Source: Cricetomys ansorgei (taxonomy: Eukaryota > Chordata > Mammalia > Rodentia > Nesomyidae). From it: DNA of 64,000 bases. Under the pieces are notes generated by a model. It made no database searches. It saw only the letters and a list, made by a program, of their open reading frames with translations, and was not told the origin of the DNA. Location: positions 38,501 to 102,500 of the forward strand of contig JAMJFZ010000881.1 in NCBI GenBank assembly GCA_026225945.1. Direction: 5' to 3'. The translations under genes and the position numbers were made by a program. Positions 1 through 11,035 of this stretch are shown one piece after another (positions within the stretch are counted from its first letter, which is position 1; each line of letters begins with the position of its first letter).

Positions 1-40
1 TAAGGAAGGAAAAGTTAAAGGAGAGGGTAGGGGGATTGGA

Positions 41-251
41 TGAGGTTGTGGCTCTGTTAATGAGTGCTTACCTAGCAAGCATGAAGCCCTGAGTTTCATT
101 CCCAGTGCCTCATAAAACTGGGCATGGTAGTGCACACCTGTAATCCCAGAACCCAGAAGGTAGAGGTCAGGGAATCAGAAGTTCAAGACCATCCTTGGCT
201 GCATAGTAAGGCTGAGGGCATCTCGGGCTACACGAAACTTCGTCTCCAAAG
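41..251 (+). mobile_element. B4-type SINE (ID-like head, B1-like body)
   Basis: The first 60 bases resemble the tRNA-derived ID head (cctagcaagcatgaagccc, then a B-box-like gagtttcattccc). A B1-like body follows (gggcatggtagtgcacacc, aatcccag, gttcaagacc). This head-plus-body order is the known B4 design in rodents. It is diverged and non-autonomous, with no coding content. The exact subfamily is not resolved. Confidence 0.75.
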
Positions 252-255
252 GAGA

Positions 256-584
256 AAATGATGTCGAATAATTCAGATAAGTGACGGTGAAGACTTTAAA
301 CTGAAAGATGGTGCTGAGATGGAACCGGGAACAGCTGAGACTTGAAAGCTAAAACCAACAGCGAGCGAGGCTTTGACGAAGGTGGGCAAGAAAGAGAGAG
401 AGCAGTGTTCATTAAGCCTGTCTGGCTTCAGTGACCAAGTAGAAAGTGGTCCGGGCCAGGACACGGTCCACGGACTATGGAAGCCACGGATCTGAACTGG
501 GGGATGGTAGGTCACCGGCTCTCCACCACAACCCAACCACACGAGGACATGGTAAGCTGTCTGAAAAAGAAAAAAGAAAGAAAA
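256..584. other. Unique sequence, nothing recognised
   Basis: No repeat family, splice-bounded open frame or RNA gene stands out. The minus-strand open frame across 273-812 has low-complexity composition and no recognisable domain. Confidence 0.5.
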
Positions 585-695
585 CCTGCTACTTACTTCA
601 GGGAAAATGTGCATAATATACGAGGAGCTTGTTGTGAGAATTAAATGAGAGTCTATGTGTGAAGTACTGGTAGATTGTGAGGTGTCAGTTGTTAT
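585..695 (+). mobile_element. MIR SINE, 3' part
   Basis: The stretch with ttgttgtgagaattaaatga followed by a gaagtactggtagattgtga-like segment matches the 3' half of MIR, an ancient SINE shared by all mammals. The 5' tRNA-like half is not recognisable. Confidence 0.65.
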
Positions 696-1317
696 TTTGA
701 AGTAAATAAGTAGAAGTGATAATGAATTCATATAGAGAAGTTTCAGCTCAAAGGCGCATTTGGGGGGAAGGGGGGAGGGGCAGCAGCATGGTCTAGTCTC
801 ACTGTGCACCACTGGGACTAGCCCCCACTAAAAAGAACTGAGTTGTTAAAAAAATCTCAAGAAAGTCACTTTGTTAACCCATTTGAGAACAATTTTGAAG
901 GTCTTTTGCAAGTGTACATTTCCAGTTTTCTGGCGTCTCTCCCCCAGCTCCTACCCGCCAGCTGGGTTAGGAGACCGGGTTCTAGGACTGAAGCAGACCC
1001 AATTCATAGCGCTGAGAATCAGACGAGGTGCAAGAAAGACCCCAGGACTCCTTCTGGTGGAAACAGAGATCATTTTATTCAGTGTGGGCAAAGGAACATA
1101 TTGGGTGGGTGGGGGTGGGGCTGGGTAGGCAGCCCACCTGCCAACCTTAGCACAGATTGCATGGGGCAAGAGCAGCAGTGGACCTGCTGGACCTGCGGTG
1201 AGGCAGGCAAGAGGAGGGGCCTGATCTCTCCTACCCTGGGGGTGGGGATCCATAGGGCCCTCGATTCCTGCTGGGTCGCTGGGTTGAGTCCATGGTGTGG
1301 CAGTCTTTATTATTCGG
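696..1317. other. Unique sequence with a G-rich tract
   Basis: No gene is recognised. The block contains a G-rich run near 1103-1125 and ends at the 36-bp array. Open frames at 843-1385 and 951-1325 have no family features and overlap each other on both strands. Confidence 0.5.
1103..1120 (+). other. G-quadruplex-forming motif
   Basis: Four G-runs (3, 3, 5, 4) are separated by single T bases, which is the short-loop pattern known to favour very stable parallel quadruplexes. Formation in cells is inference. Confidence 0.6.
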
Positions 1318-2944
1318 GTGTACATATGTGTGTCTATGTGTATGTATGCATGAGTGTGTGTCTATGCGTGAGTATGTGCACATGAGTGTGTGTCTATGCG
1401 TGAGTATGTGCACATGAGTGTGTGTCTATGTGTGAGTATGTGCACAAGTGTGTGTGTCTATGCGTGAGTATGTGCACATGAGTGTGTGTGTGTCTATTCA
1501 TGAGTATGTGCACATGAGTGTGTGTGTGTCTCTGTGTGAGTATGTGCACATGAGTGTGTGTGTGTCTATTCGTGAGTATGTGCACATGAGTGTGTGTGTG
1601 TCTCTGTGTGAGTATGTGCACATGAGTGTGTGTGTGTGTCTATGTGTGAGTATGTGCACATGAGTGTGTGTGTGTCTATGTGTGAGTATGTCCACATGAG
1701 TGTGTGTGCATGTCTATGCGTGAGTATGTGCACATGAGTGTGTGTGTCTCTGTGTGAGTATGTGCACATGAGTGTGTGTGTGTCTCTGTGTGAGTATGTG
1801 CACATGAGTGTGTGTGTGTCTATGTGTGAGTATGTGCACATGAGTGTGTGTGTGTCTATGTGTGAGTATGTGCACATGAGTGTGTGTGTGTCTATGTGTG
1901 AGTATGTGCACATGAGTGTGTGTGTGTCTCTGTGTGAGTATGTGCACATGAGTGTGTGTGTGTCTCTGTGTGAGTATGTGCACATGAGTGTGTGTGTGTC
2001 TCTGTGTGAGTATGTGCACATGAGTGTGTGTGTGTCTCTGTGTGAGTATGTGCACATGAGTGTGTGTGTGTCTATGTGTGAGTATGTGCACATGAGTGTG
2101 TGTGTGTCTATGTGTGAGTATGTGCACATGAGTGTGTGTGTGTCTATGTGTGAGTATGTCCACATGAGTGTGTGTGCATGTCTATGCGTGAGTATGTGCA
2201 CATGAGTGTGTGTGTCTCTGTGTGAGTATGTGCACATGAGTGTGTGTGTGTCTCTGTGTGAGTATGTGCACATGAGTGTGTGTGTGTCTATGTGTGAGTA
2301 TGTGCACATGAGTGTGTGTGTGTCTATGTGTGAGTATGTGCACATGAGTGTGTGTGTGTCTCTGTGTGAGTATGTGCACATGAGTGTGTGTGTGTCTCTG
2401 TGTGAGTATGTGCACATGAGTGTGTGTGTGTCTCTGTGTGAGTATGTGCACATGAGTGTGTGTGTGTCTCTGTGTGAGTATGTGCACATGAGTGTGTGTG
2501 TGTCTATGTGTGAGTATGTGCACATGAGTGTGTGTGTGTCTATGTGTGAGTATGTGCACATGAGTGTGTGTGTGTCTATGTGTGAGTATGTGCACATGAG
2601 TGTGTGTGTGTCTCTGTGTGAGTATGTGCACATGAGTGTGTGTGTGTCTCTGTGTGAGTATGTGCACATGAGTGTGTGTGTGTCTATGTGTGAGTATGTG
2701 CACATGAGTGTGTGTGTGTCTATGTGTGAGTATGTGCACATGAGTGTGTGTGTGTCTCTGTGTGAGTATGTGCACATGAGTGTGTGTGTGTCTCTGTGTG
2801 AGTATGTGCACATGAGTGTGTGTGTGTCTCTGTGTGAGTATGTGCACATGAGTGTGTGTGTGTCTATGTGTGAGTATGTGCACATGAGTGTGTGTGTGTC
2901 TATGTGTGAGTATGTGCACATGTGTGTGTGTGTGTGTGTGTGTA
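1318..2944 (+). repeat. 36-bp TG-rich minisatellite with higher-order structure
   Basis: About 45 tandem units of roughly 36 bp have the core agtatgtgcacatgagtgtg followed by TG pairs and tctMtgtgtg (M is A or C). Units differ mainly at that one site. A distinctive variant (tccacatgag plus an inserted gca, then tctatgcg) recurs at 1691 and 2159, exactly 468 bp (13 units) apart, so a block was duplicated. Because 36 is divisible by 3, frames stay open for hundreds of codons on both strands, and these are not genes. The array abuts an antisense B2/B3 SINE whose sense-strand 3' tail is CA-rich, so it probably grew from that tail. Confidence 0.95.
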
Positions 2945-2945
2945 C

Positions 2946-3078
2946 ACAAGAGAGGCGATAATATGCCCTGTGTCTTGAGCCATAGGCAGCTATGAGCCAT
3001 CGTATACAGCTACTGGGAACAGAACTCTGGTCCTCTGCAGGAGGTGTTCTTAAATATTGAGCTGTTTCCTCCATTTTA
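2946..3078 (-). mobile_element. B2/B3-family SINE, antisense
   Basis: The signature gggaacagaactctggtcct followed by ctgcaggaggtgttcttaaa is the reverse complement of the B2/B3 promoter region (A and B boxes). The 3' end of the SINE points left into the TG-rich minisatellite. Confidence 0.7.
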
Positions 3079-3096
3079 GAGTTCAAAACCTTTACT

Positions 3097-3261
3097 CAGG
3101 GTGTGGTGCACGTCTTTAATCCCAGCACTCGGGAGGCAGAGGTAGGTGGATCTCTGTGTGTTCGAGGCCAGCCTGGTCTACACAGTAAGTTCCAGGACAG
3201 CCAGAGAACAGAGGAACCCTGTCTTGAAAAACCAAAACCAAACCAAAACAAAAAATAAATG
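3097..3261 (+). mobile_element. B1 SINE with 11-bp target-site duplications
   Basis: A near full-length B1 runs through gtggtgcacgtctttaatcc, cagcactcgggaggcagagg and gaggccagcctggtctacac and ends in an A-rich CCAAAA tail. The direct repeat aaacctttact flanks it at 3086-3096 and 3262-3272, the mark of L1-driven insertion. Confidence 0.95.
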
Positions 3262-3272
3262 AAACCTTTACT

Positions 3273-4410
3273 TGTTTAAAGAAACTTTGCCCACTGTACG
3301 TTATTTCTAGTACTTCGGCTTCACATCCTTTAAAACCCTTTAGAGAGCTCACTAACATTGCCTCAGGGGATCAAAACACATTTATCTTTAAATTGTCTGC
3401 AAGCATGACATGTATGTGTCTCTCAAAGTATCAGGATTAAAACACTGCTGATTGCTCACCTCCTTAAACACTGTTTGAGGGAGAAAACGGGGGTAGATAA
3501 GGAAGACTTGTAAGTCTGTCCTTTACGCATCGAGCTTCGCCACACATCATTTGTGTAAGCTTGGGCCAGCCATGCACCATTGAGATCCCATTGATTCGTC
3601 TTCTGGAGGTGGGTTTAAAGTCTGCTGCCACTGAAGCCGAGGTCAGGGATGGGCAGCAGAGACGGGAACTGGAGTTCAAACAATGGAACTGAAAATATCA
3701 TGCAAATTGTCAATGCCTCCGCTGGGCAGGACATATTTGTCACACATCTTCCTCTCTGACCTTCAGGGAGGCCTCAGACATTTTCACATGTGTGCACTTT
3801 AGAGCAGGAGAAACAAATATGGAAAGATCTAATCCCAAAGCCAGCCACAGTGCTGGATGCTTTGCTCGTGCATTCACGCACCACTAAAGAGCTCCTTGTT
3901 TTGTTTTGTTTTGTTTTGTTACCATATGTGATACATTATGTCTTTGGGGGTGGGGAGCGAGGATGCAGGAGAAACAAAAAACCCCACCCTCCCCCTTCTG
4001 ACCCCCCCTCCCCCTGTCATTCATATCATTCACCAGAATTCATAGCCTGGTAGAGAACAAAACTAAACAAGGCCCCTGGCATCAAGGACTAATTTCTACA
4101 CCATGGCTGCACCATCAAAAGTCAGCCAGAATCTTATCTCTGCCTTATATCTCAGCAGTTTGGAGTACCCGCTCTGATGAACCACTGAAGTCACAAAAGA
4201 GATAGTGCATTTGGGAGGACACTGTATCTTAGATGTTATAACCAAGGCAGGGAAACATTACTTCACCTAAAACAACGTCCCCAACCCCGCTGCCGCCCCG
4301 TCACATTTCTTGTGAATAGAACCCGCAGGGTGGCCATTTTCTCCTGTTCTGGCCAAAGACATGAGCACAGAAGTATGCTTGGCTCACGTTGTAGAGAAAT
4401 CAGCCAGCTA
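3273..4410. other. Unique sequence with short simple tracts
   Basis: No gene is recognised. It includes a TTTTG tract at 3896-3920 and a C-rich block at 3982-4014 (runs of 4, 3, 5, 7 and 4 C) that could form a quadruplex on the minus strand. Confidence 0.5.
3896..3920. repeat. (TTTTG)n microsatellite
   Basis: About five perfect TTTTG units. Confidence 0.9.
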
Positions 4411-4545
4411 TGGTCGGCAGTACCTGTACCCCGAAACTGGAAAGTTAATGGAGGAGGGTCATGTGTTCCGGGCTAGCCTGATCTATCTAGCAAGATCCTG
4501 TCTCAAAACTCTTAAGAAAAATAAGAAAATGTTTAGGAAAAAGTA
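4411..4545 (+). mobile_element. Degenerate B1-like SINE
   Basis: The order of a gtacctgtaccccgaaactg-like segment, a ggctagcctgatctatctag-like segment, then gatcctgtctcaaaa and an A-rich tail matches a highly diverged B1. No flanking duplication is visible. Confidence 0.5.
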
Positions 4546-4704
4546 TTTGTTGTCCTGACGGGAAACAGACTTAGCCGACCTGAGTCCCACACACTGCATT
4601 GGCTCCCACTTGCCCATTCTACTCCCCTTTCTTCTTGGATGGATGTGATGCCAGAGAAGAAGCCCTCATCCCATAGCATAAGAAAGTCAAGCACTTGGGC
4701 AAGG
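4546..4704. other. Unique spacer
   Basis: Short unique stretch between the B1-like remnant and the next minisatellite. Nothing is recognised. Confidence 0.4.
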
Positions 4705-5074
4705 AAGCAGGAGGGGCAGTGATGTCTGGGTCCTGTATGACATGGAGCCTCCCTACAGCAGAGGGGCAGGGGTGTCTGGGTCCTGTATGACACGATGAGC
4801 AATCCTACAGCAGAGGGGGAGGGGTGTCTGGGTCCTATATGACATGGAGCCACTCTACAGCAGAAGGGGAGAGGTGTCTGGGTCCAGTATGACACCATGA
4901 GCAACCCTACAGCAGAGGGGGAGGGGTGTCTGGGTCCAGTATGACATCATGGAGCCACCCTGCAGCAGAGGGGGAGGGGTGTCTGGGTCCTGCATGACAT
5001 CATGGAGCCACCCTGCAGCAGAGGGGGAGGGGTGTCTGGGTCCTGCATGACATCATGGAGCCACCCTACAGCAC
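4705..5074 (+). repeat. 50-53-bp minisatellite, seven units
   Basis: The anchor tgtctgggtcc recurs at 4723, 4773, 4825, 4875, 4927, 4980 and 5033. The first four units alternate between a 50-bp form (tgacatggagcc) and a 52-bp form (tgacac-atgagcaa). The last units are a 53-bp form (tgacatcatggagcc). The array therefore mixes a dimeric part and a homogeneous part. Confidence 0.95.
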
Positions 5075-8000
5075 ACACAGATTGACCCTAAACTTCAGTG
5101 CACACCAGGAAAGAGCCATTCTCTAACCCACCGAGGTCAAGTCTCAGTTCTAGCAGCAGAATGTACCCACCAATACAAATGTGACCCATTTCATCAGCAA
5201 TGAAAGGACCATGACAATGACGAAGAGCTACGCGGGTGACTAGGTCCTCTCTGCAAATTCTACAGCTGTAAAGCTACAGACAGAATATGAAATGACAGTG
5301 AGCATTTTCCCTGAGAGTTTCCAGTTTCTACTGCCAACAGCTTTCACCGTCATCTCCAAGATGACTGACTGGTGTCTACCCGCCGTTGTTCCTAGATGCC
5401 ATCTCTCTATTTGCACGATGCTCTACCAGTATTACAGGGTCCCCACTCCTCAGTGCCTGTCAGATCTTGGAGACCCAGTGCTTTAGAACATGTGCCTACA
5501 GATTAGAGGATAGGGAGCTGAGCCAGACGCTCCCCAAGACCAGCCTGTATGCTTGGAGTTGGAGGTGCAAAGCATCTGCAGACAAACCCCAGCAAGGTCG
5601 CATGAGAGAGAACAGATAGTGCCTGTCTAGGAGGAGACTAAGAATGCGACTTTCTCACCATGCAACCAGGAGGTGGGAACACTGCTTCTAGAGGTTGCTC
5701 TGATCACCACAGATCCTCTGAGAGCTGGATCAGGTGTCACTGGTAAGAGAGAGTGGTCATGAAGGTTTTACCCCAGTGCTCCATACTCTACCCAGGAGTG
5801 TTAGACATAGCATCTGCCGCTAACCAGGATCCCCGAGGGTGGTCCAGACCCTGTCAGATACCACAGAATCTTCAGAGAACTGGTTTATAGCATCTAGCAG
5901 AACCTAAGTGTTCCCGTGTTGTACTGACGTCAAGGATGGGAGACACCAGGCCTGAAAGCCAATCCACATTGCTTTTGAAGATAGCATGCAGCCAAAGTTC
6001 AAAACTGAGTCTGGCACGGGGACGAAAATAGGGAAGGAAAAGAATCTGTGGTTCCTTTCCATGACTGGACCCAAGGAAGAGGGGATGCCACCAAAGGAGC
6101 CTTTTGGTGGAGTACTTAGAGAAAAAAAAATGCAGAGAAAAATATATTTATTCATTCAACAAATAATGAATGTCGAATTGGTTGGGCCTGATGCATTGTC
6201 TTTGTCAGCATTTTAAAAAATCAGATTCTGTAGCTCATTCTCCAGGACACAGAGGGTTTTCTGCTGTCCGGGTTACACAAGGCAAATTCTCCTCTGGTCT
6301 GAGCCTCCCAGACGGCCAATTGTGACTCAGGGTGACCTCTCTCCTTCTAGAAATCCTTTCCCTGCTTTCTTCCATCCAATCTGCCCGCTAGTAAAAAGGC
6401 AGACGGGATGCATACTAATTCTGCTATTAACTTAAGCAAACAGGATGTAAATCTTTTGGTCATGAGGTCATCTCATCGTTTAGAAACAAGCATCCCCATG
6501 TCATGTGGCTCATGACTCCCCTCCTCCTTCCGCTACACCTGAGCTAATTACGTGACCTCTCGTCCTCCTCCTCTGATATTCTAGAACTATGTCCAGTTCT
6601 AGAACCGCACGCTCTTTGCTGGGGTTATCAGCATCGCTGCACTGAAGCACACGGGAAGGCGGCTCAGTCATCGCACGGCCATCCCTACCCAAGTGCTTCA
6701 CCTGGCACTTACCTGTGACCTTCAAACATGACCTTCAAGGGCTAACTAGGGCTCCCAGGGCCCAGGCAGCTCCTGCATCACGAACCCCAGGCATTGAGTA
6801 TTTATTGCTTAGTGAACAGATGCTCATGGGGATTCTGAGAGGAAGCCTTGCTGCCATCGCTCTTGCCAGCAACCTGGACCCAAGAGGCAGAGCCTCATGG
6901 GAATATCCCACTGACAAAGTCTGAGCTCTGAGAGCATCCTCTGGACCATCTCAGCCTTTCAGAGCTCTCCAGTCCACTCTCGGGGTAGCTTGGCTTGTAC
7001 TGTTCTCCTGCAGCTTCAGAAGTCCACGTGTCTATTCATATCCCACTCAAGTCGACTTTATGATTTTTGGCAACGTCCAAGGCATTGGCAGAGGGATGCG
7101 AAGATTAATGAGAGATGGTGCATGCTCTCAAAAACTGATTTAAAGGTTTTTAAATATAACACGAGACAAAGTGAATTGCATCCCAGTGGCAGTCCTGGGG
7201 AGAAGCCGCGGGAGGACAGAGATTCGGGAACCTGAGTTACTGTGTCGCACGACATTAGGATGCATGACTCCACTGCAAATCACAGATAATTACGGCCTGC
7301 AGGAGGGGGAAGTGGATTCAATAGCAGGGTACAGAATATTCTACCAAATCTCTGGGAGGGCCAGGCATGGTGGCTCCACAGACAACAGCATCATCAGAAT
7401 CACACACTGCAAAGATGTTCCGAGGAGCTGCCAGAGAGGGCACAGATTCTGCGATGCATCCTTCCAGCCGGTCCAGAACCACTCTCTGCTGCCTCTCTGC
7501 CTCTGCCTCTCCCCAGAGAGGACTGGGCACAGCCCTGCTCTGTTCCTCTCCAGCAGGCAGCTGCAAGTACGGGCTGGCTTTCGCTTTCTGCCAGAGACTA
7601 GATCATGTGCCATACCTTGGCCTCCAAGTTTTGGGAAACAATCATGATGCTTTCAGCTTTTTCTAATTAAAAGCTATCTTTTTTTTTTTTTTACAATCAG
7701 ATTATGGACACACACTGAAGTGTTTTAAGATACTCAGGCCCATTGAACTAGTCTACTCCACTGATCAAGTTATACTGGCGACCCGGCTGTAGGGAGGAGA
7801 TGTGCGATGTGATCGGTCCATTTTGGCTCATTTGTCCAAGTCCATTAATCCGATGAGATAATGGTTTTTAGCACATACTCCCGGCCTGCAGTCCCCTTTA
7901 TTGCAGAACATTTCACAGTTTCCCTTAGTGAACTGATCTGAGCCTGGACACCCAGATTTAATCACGATATTTTCATCTGTGCCCAGGATTCTAAACAAGG

Positions 8001-8631
8001 CTTTACTGAAGGGCCAAATCTAACTATAAAGGGAAAGACTAATTCTTTTAAGTTAGAAGATAGTGTGGGGAAAAGGTAAATTTTATAACTTGTGTTTTCA
8101 AAAGGACAGCTGAGTATAATTTTTAGAGGTCTGTGGCTCATCTCACAAGAAGGACTCATTGGAAGCTATTGATGTAGAGGCAGTACCATCAGCTATGTGT
8201 TTCTGACAATAAGCAATAGAAAGACAATAAATATAATAATACAGAATTATTTGGGGCCAGGGAATAAAGAAGAAATCCTCCCATACATTTAACAGGCTGT
8301 CCTGGACCAGGTCTCTCAGGGAGGCCCGTATCCACTGACAAACACTCCCTTGATGTCCTCTGACCACCAAGTAAGACGCTCTGACTAATTAAGCAGAGCT
8401 TCAAAGCAAATGCTCAGGAAGCACAAACAATGATCTGAAAGCGTCACCGCGCTTGCTCTGAGTTTTAGACTCCTGTCATAGTAGGACTGTAGAGTACAAA
8501 GCACGGGTGTGCCCACTAATCCCTGATCCCATTTAACAGCCCTGCTGTAGCCGCAGGCACACAGGCAACTAGCCGGGGGCTACAGCTTTACCAGCAAGCC
8601 ACCATCTAAGCTATAACACACTGTACGCCAG
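5075..8631. other. Long unique block, no gene recognised
   Basis: There are about 3.5 kb without a recognisable repeat apart from a 14-T run at 7679-7692. Open frames are short and overlapping. Low-repeat stretches such as 6380-6480 and 7820-7890 (TAAT cores, few CpG) could be conserved noncoding DNA, but single-sequence reading cannot show that. Confidence 0.45.
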
Positions 8632-8748
8632 GCCAGGCTCAGCTGGTCAAGCATTTGCCACTGAGCCTGACAACCTGAGTTGGATTCCTGAGAGCCACAT
8701 CATAGAAGAGAATCAATTCCCGTAAGTGATCCTCTGACCTCCACATGC

Positions 8749-8780
<32 letters not shown>

Positions 8781-8990
8781 GCATACACACATGTGTGCAC
8801 ATACATGTATGCACATGCATGTACACATAGGCACATGTGCACACACATGCACACACACATACATGTACACATACACACATGTGCACACCCACAGGCACAC
8901 ACACGCACCTGCACCCATGGATACACATGCATATGTGTACATAGGTACACACTAAATATAAAAGAAGTTTTAATTAAAAAAAGCGTATGT
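8632..8990 (+). mobile_element. B2/B3-family SINE with expanded CA tail
   Basis: The A/B-box region (ggtcaagcatttgccactga, gacaacctgagttggattcc) leads to gatcctctgacctccacatg. A 200-base CA-rich stretch follows (8751-8950, with CATG and TGCACA interruptions), then an AAATATAAAAG and A-rich end. This matches the B3-type layout in which CA repeats grow near the 3' end. Confidence 0.8.
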
Positions 8991-9179
8991 CATGAATGTG
9001 TCTTCAATCTGCCCACTTCTCTGCCCAGCGACGTCCCCTCCTTTCTCACAGACCCCTGGCCTTGTGCTCACACTTGCCTTTCTGGCGCCGGACACATTGC
9101 CCACACTCAGAGCCATCCCCATCCAGTGATCAGAGTCTTCTGGAATACTGGTCTTCTCCCACGCCCTCCCTGTGTGGAT

Positions 9180-9405
9180 ATTTGGATTCAGACTAATCTG
9201 GTTTAAAATTTTGTCTTCCTCACCTAATAGGAAAGTCTTGAGAAAGTTACTCAACCCTCTATGCCTCGGAATCTACATTTTTAAAATGAGAAATAATGCT
9301 TTTAAACATGGAGATTACAGATTAAATGAGAAAATGTGTTGTAAGCGCCTAGAGCAGCCAGCACACAGTAAATCACTGGGTGAGTTTCTCCATAATCATT
9401 ACCAA
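9180..9405 (+). mobile_element. MIR SINE
   Basis: Core MIR landmarks appear in order: gagaaagttactcaaccctc, an aatctacatttttaaaatga-like segment, gattaaatgag, and gcgcctagagcagccagcac followed by acagtaaatcactgg. This is one of the clearest MIR copies in the window. Confidence 0.8.
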
Positions 9406-9461
9406 GAATTAAAGTCTTTTGGGTAGATCCTCAGTCAAAGGAGAATTCTAATATGAAGAAG

Positions 9462-9540
9462 CTTTCTTCCTTTCCTTCCTTCCTTCCTTCCTCTTCCTTC
9501 CTTCCTTCCTTCCTTCCTTCCTTCCTTCCTTCCTTCTTTT
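9462..9540 (+). repeat. (TTCC)n microsatellite
   Basis: Nearly perfect TTCC units with one CTC interruption form a polypyrimidine tract. Confidence 0.95.
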
Positions 9541-9747
9541 CAAAATAAGAAATAAGAGAGGACGGGGGCGAAGGGTTATTTGTGCACTGGAGGAGTGCCT
9601 TGTAATGAATGACACCCTTGGACTCTCCTAAAGGGAGAAAGGGGTTGTTTACTCCTCAGAGAAAACCTTGTGCTGATGCAAAGTGAGAAAAGAAGCCATG
9701 GGGTGCAGGGGAGACAGCAACATCTGAGCACCAGGAAACACTGTGTG
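9541..9747. other. Unique spacer
   Basis: Nothing is recognised between the TTCC tract and the small tandem repeat. Confidence 0.4.
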
Positions 9748-9872
9748 GGTACTCATCCATATGTGTCCACTCACATCTGAACGTTGCAGGTACTCATCTA
9801 TACGTGCTCACCTACGTCTAAACACTACATGGGTACCCACCTGCATGAGACCACCTACGTCTGTTTGACACC
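9748..9872 (+). repeat. Degenerate tandem repeat, three ~42-bp units
   Basis: Units start with ggtactcat or ggtaccca at 9748, 9789 and 9832 (spacing 41 and 43). Each contains a cactcacatctgaac or cacctacgtctaaac-like segment. Confidence 0.7.
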
Positions 9873-10194
9873 TGCCGTGTGCTGCGTGCCCCTGGCTGGC
9901 AACAGTGGGAAAAGAGTTAAGCTCTGCACTTAGAAAAGCTTCCATTTTATGAGAATGATACAATGTGTATATATGATAATACAAATTTACTGTGCATCCT
10001 TTAAGACCTGCAAGACTTCCAGAGGGGCAGAAAGGGTGGGAGGAAGATGAAGGGAGAAGCGAGGCCATCCAAAAGTCAGGTTTGTGACAGTCTCGGATTG
10101 GGACAAGTCCTGGCTGAGGAGATGCAGATCGGGTATCCAGTGGGTCAGGGCTTTGCGTGGAGGTTTGGACGAGAATGGCCCTCAGCAGCTCACA
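9873..10194. other. Unique sequence, nothing recognised
   Basis: No repeat or gene is identified. The 190-residue minus-strand frame ending here continues into the downstream LTR and has no domain features. Confidence 0.4.
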
Positions 10195-10505
10195 GGCTTG
10201 TGTTCTTGGTGCCTGTCTAGTGGAGCTGTTTGAGAAGGCTTGGGAGATGTGGCCTTGCTGGAAGAGACACATCACTGGGGATAGGCTTTGAGGTTTCAAA
10301 ATACTCATGACATTCCCAGTGTGTTCTCTGCCTCCTGGCTGGGGATGAAGATGTGAGCTCGCCACAGTTCCTGCTGCCATGTCTTGGCTCTGCCGTTATG
10401 AACTCTAGTGCTTTGAAACTGTAAGTCCAGTTGAAATGCTTTCTTTATGAGCTGCCTTGGTCATGGTATTTTGGCACAACAATAGAAAAGCAACTGATAC
10501 ACCTT
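10195..10505 (+). mobile_element. MT-type MaLR solo LTR, sense
   Basis: LTR landmarks in order are gatgtggccttgctgg, ggctttgaggtttcaaaata, gaagatgtgagctcgccaca, ctttgaaactgtaagtccag, and the 3' end tgccttggtcatggtatttt followed by caatagaaaagcaactgat. There is no internal viral sequence, so this is a solo LTR of the non-coding MaLR class (ERVL-related). Confidence 0.8.
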
Positions 10506-11035
10506 GTATGGGAGGCATTGGTGTGGACCAATAGCAAGTCTCCCACTACATGCTCTAGAGCGTATGTTCATCTCAGGTACCCTCTGGATTGTGGGCCTTT
10601 CCAGGTCCAAGTTGAATTCATTCCCCAAGACCAGGAACCCTGTTCACCCACTCCTGATGGAAATCACGGGAGGGCTCCGGCTGGGCCTGCAGGACTCCTC
10701 TATGCATTCCCTTCCACTCGACCAACCAAACCCCACAAAAGATACGTGAGCCTGTTGGAAGGACAGTAGAGGTCAGGAAGGATTTTGTAAAGAGCTATGT
10801 TCCCATGGCCTCAATCAACTGTGTATATATGTATTCTTGTGTCACATGACAGGGTAAAGTCTCAAAAAGGAACAAGAGGGTCCAGGACCTGTAGAAGTGC
10901 ATAAAGTAAAAAGAAAGTGAATCCAGAGGGAAACTCACATGTCCCAGGTGTGAACACAGATCAACACAAGCAAGAGAAGGCACAGCTGGAAGGCAATAAG
11001 GAGTACCAAAAAGTTGTGGGAAGAGGGTGCCTGTA
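10506..11035. other. Unique sequence, nothing recognised
   Basis: Short open frames lie on both strands and none resembles a known protein. Confidence 0.4.

Noticed and set aside
1318..2944. CRISPR array
   Set aside because: Regular repeats but no unique spacers. The rodent SINE context excludes a prokaryotic source.
1566..3086. 506-codon minus-strand open frame rich in HTLMCTYS repeats
   Set aside because: It is a stop-free reading of the 36-bp array (unit divisible by 3). Parallel open frames exist on both strands, there is no start context, and the composition is pure repeat.
3938..4018. Large hairpin between a G-rich and a C-rich block
   Set aside because: The two blocks are only partly complementary. 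The C-rich quadruplex reading is simpler.
9808..10380. 190-codon minus-strand frame
   Set aside because: Runs through part of an MT LTR on its antisense side. No family features.
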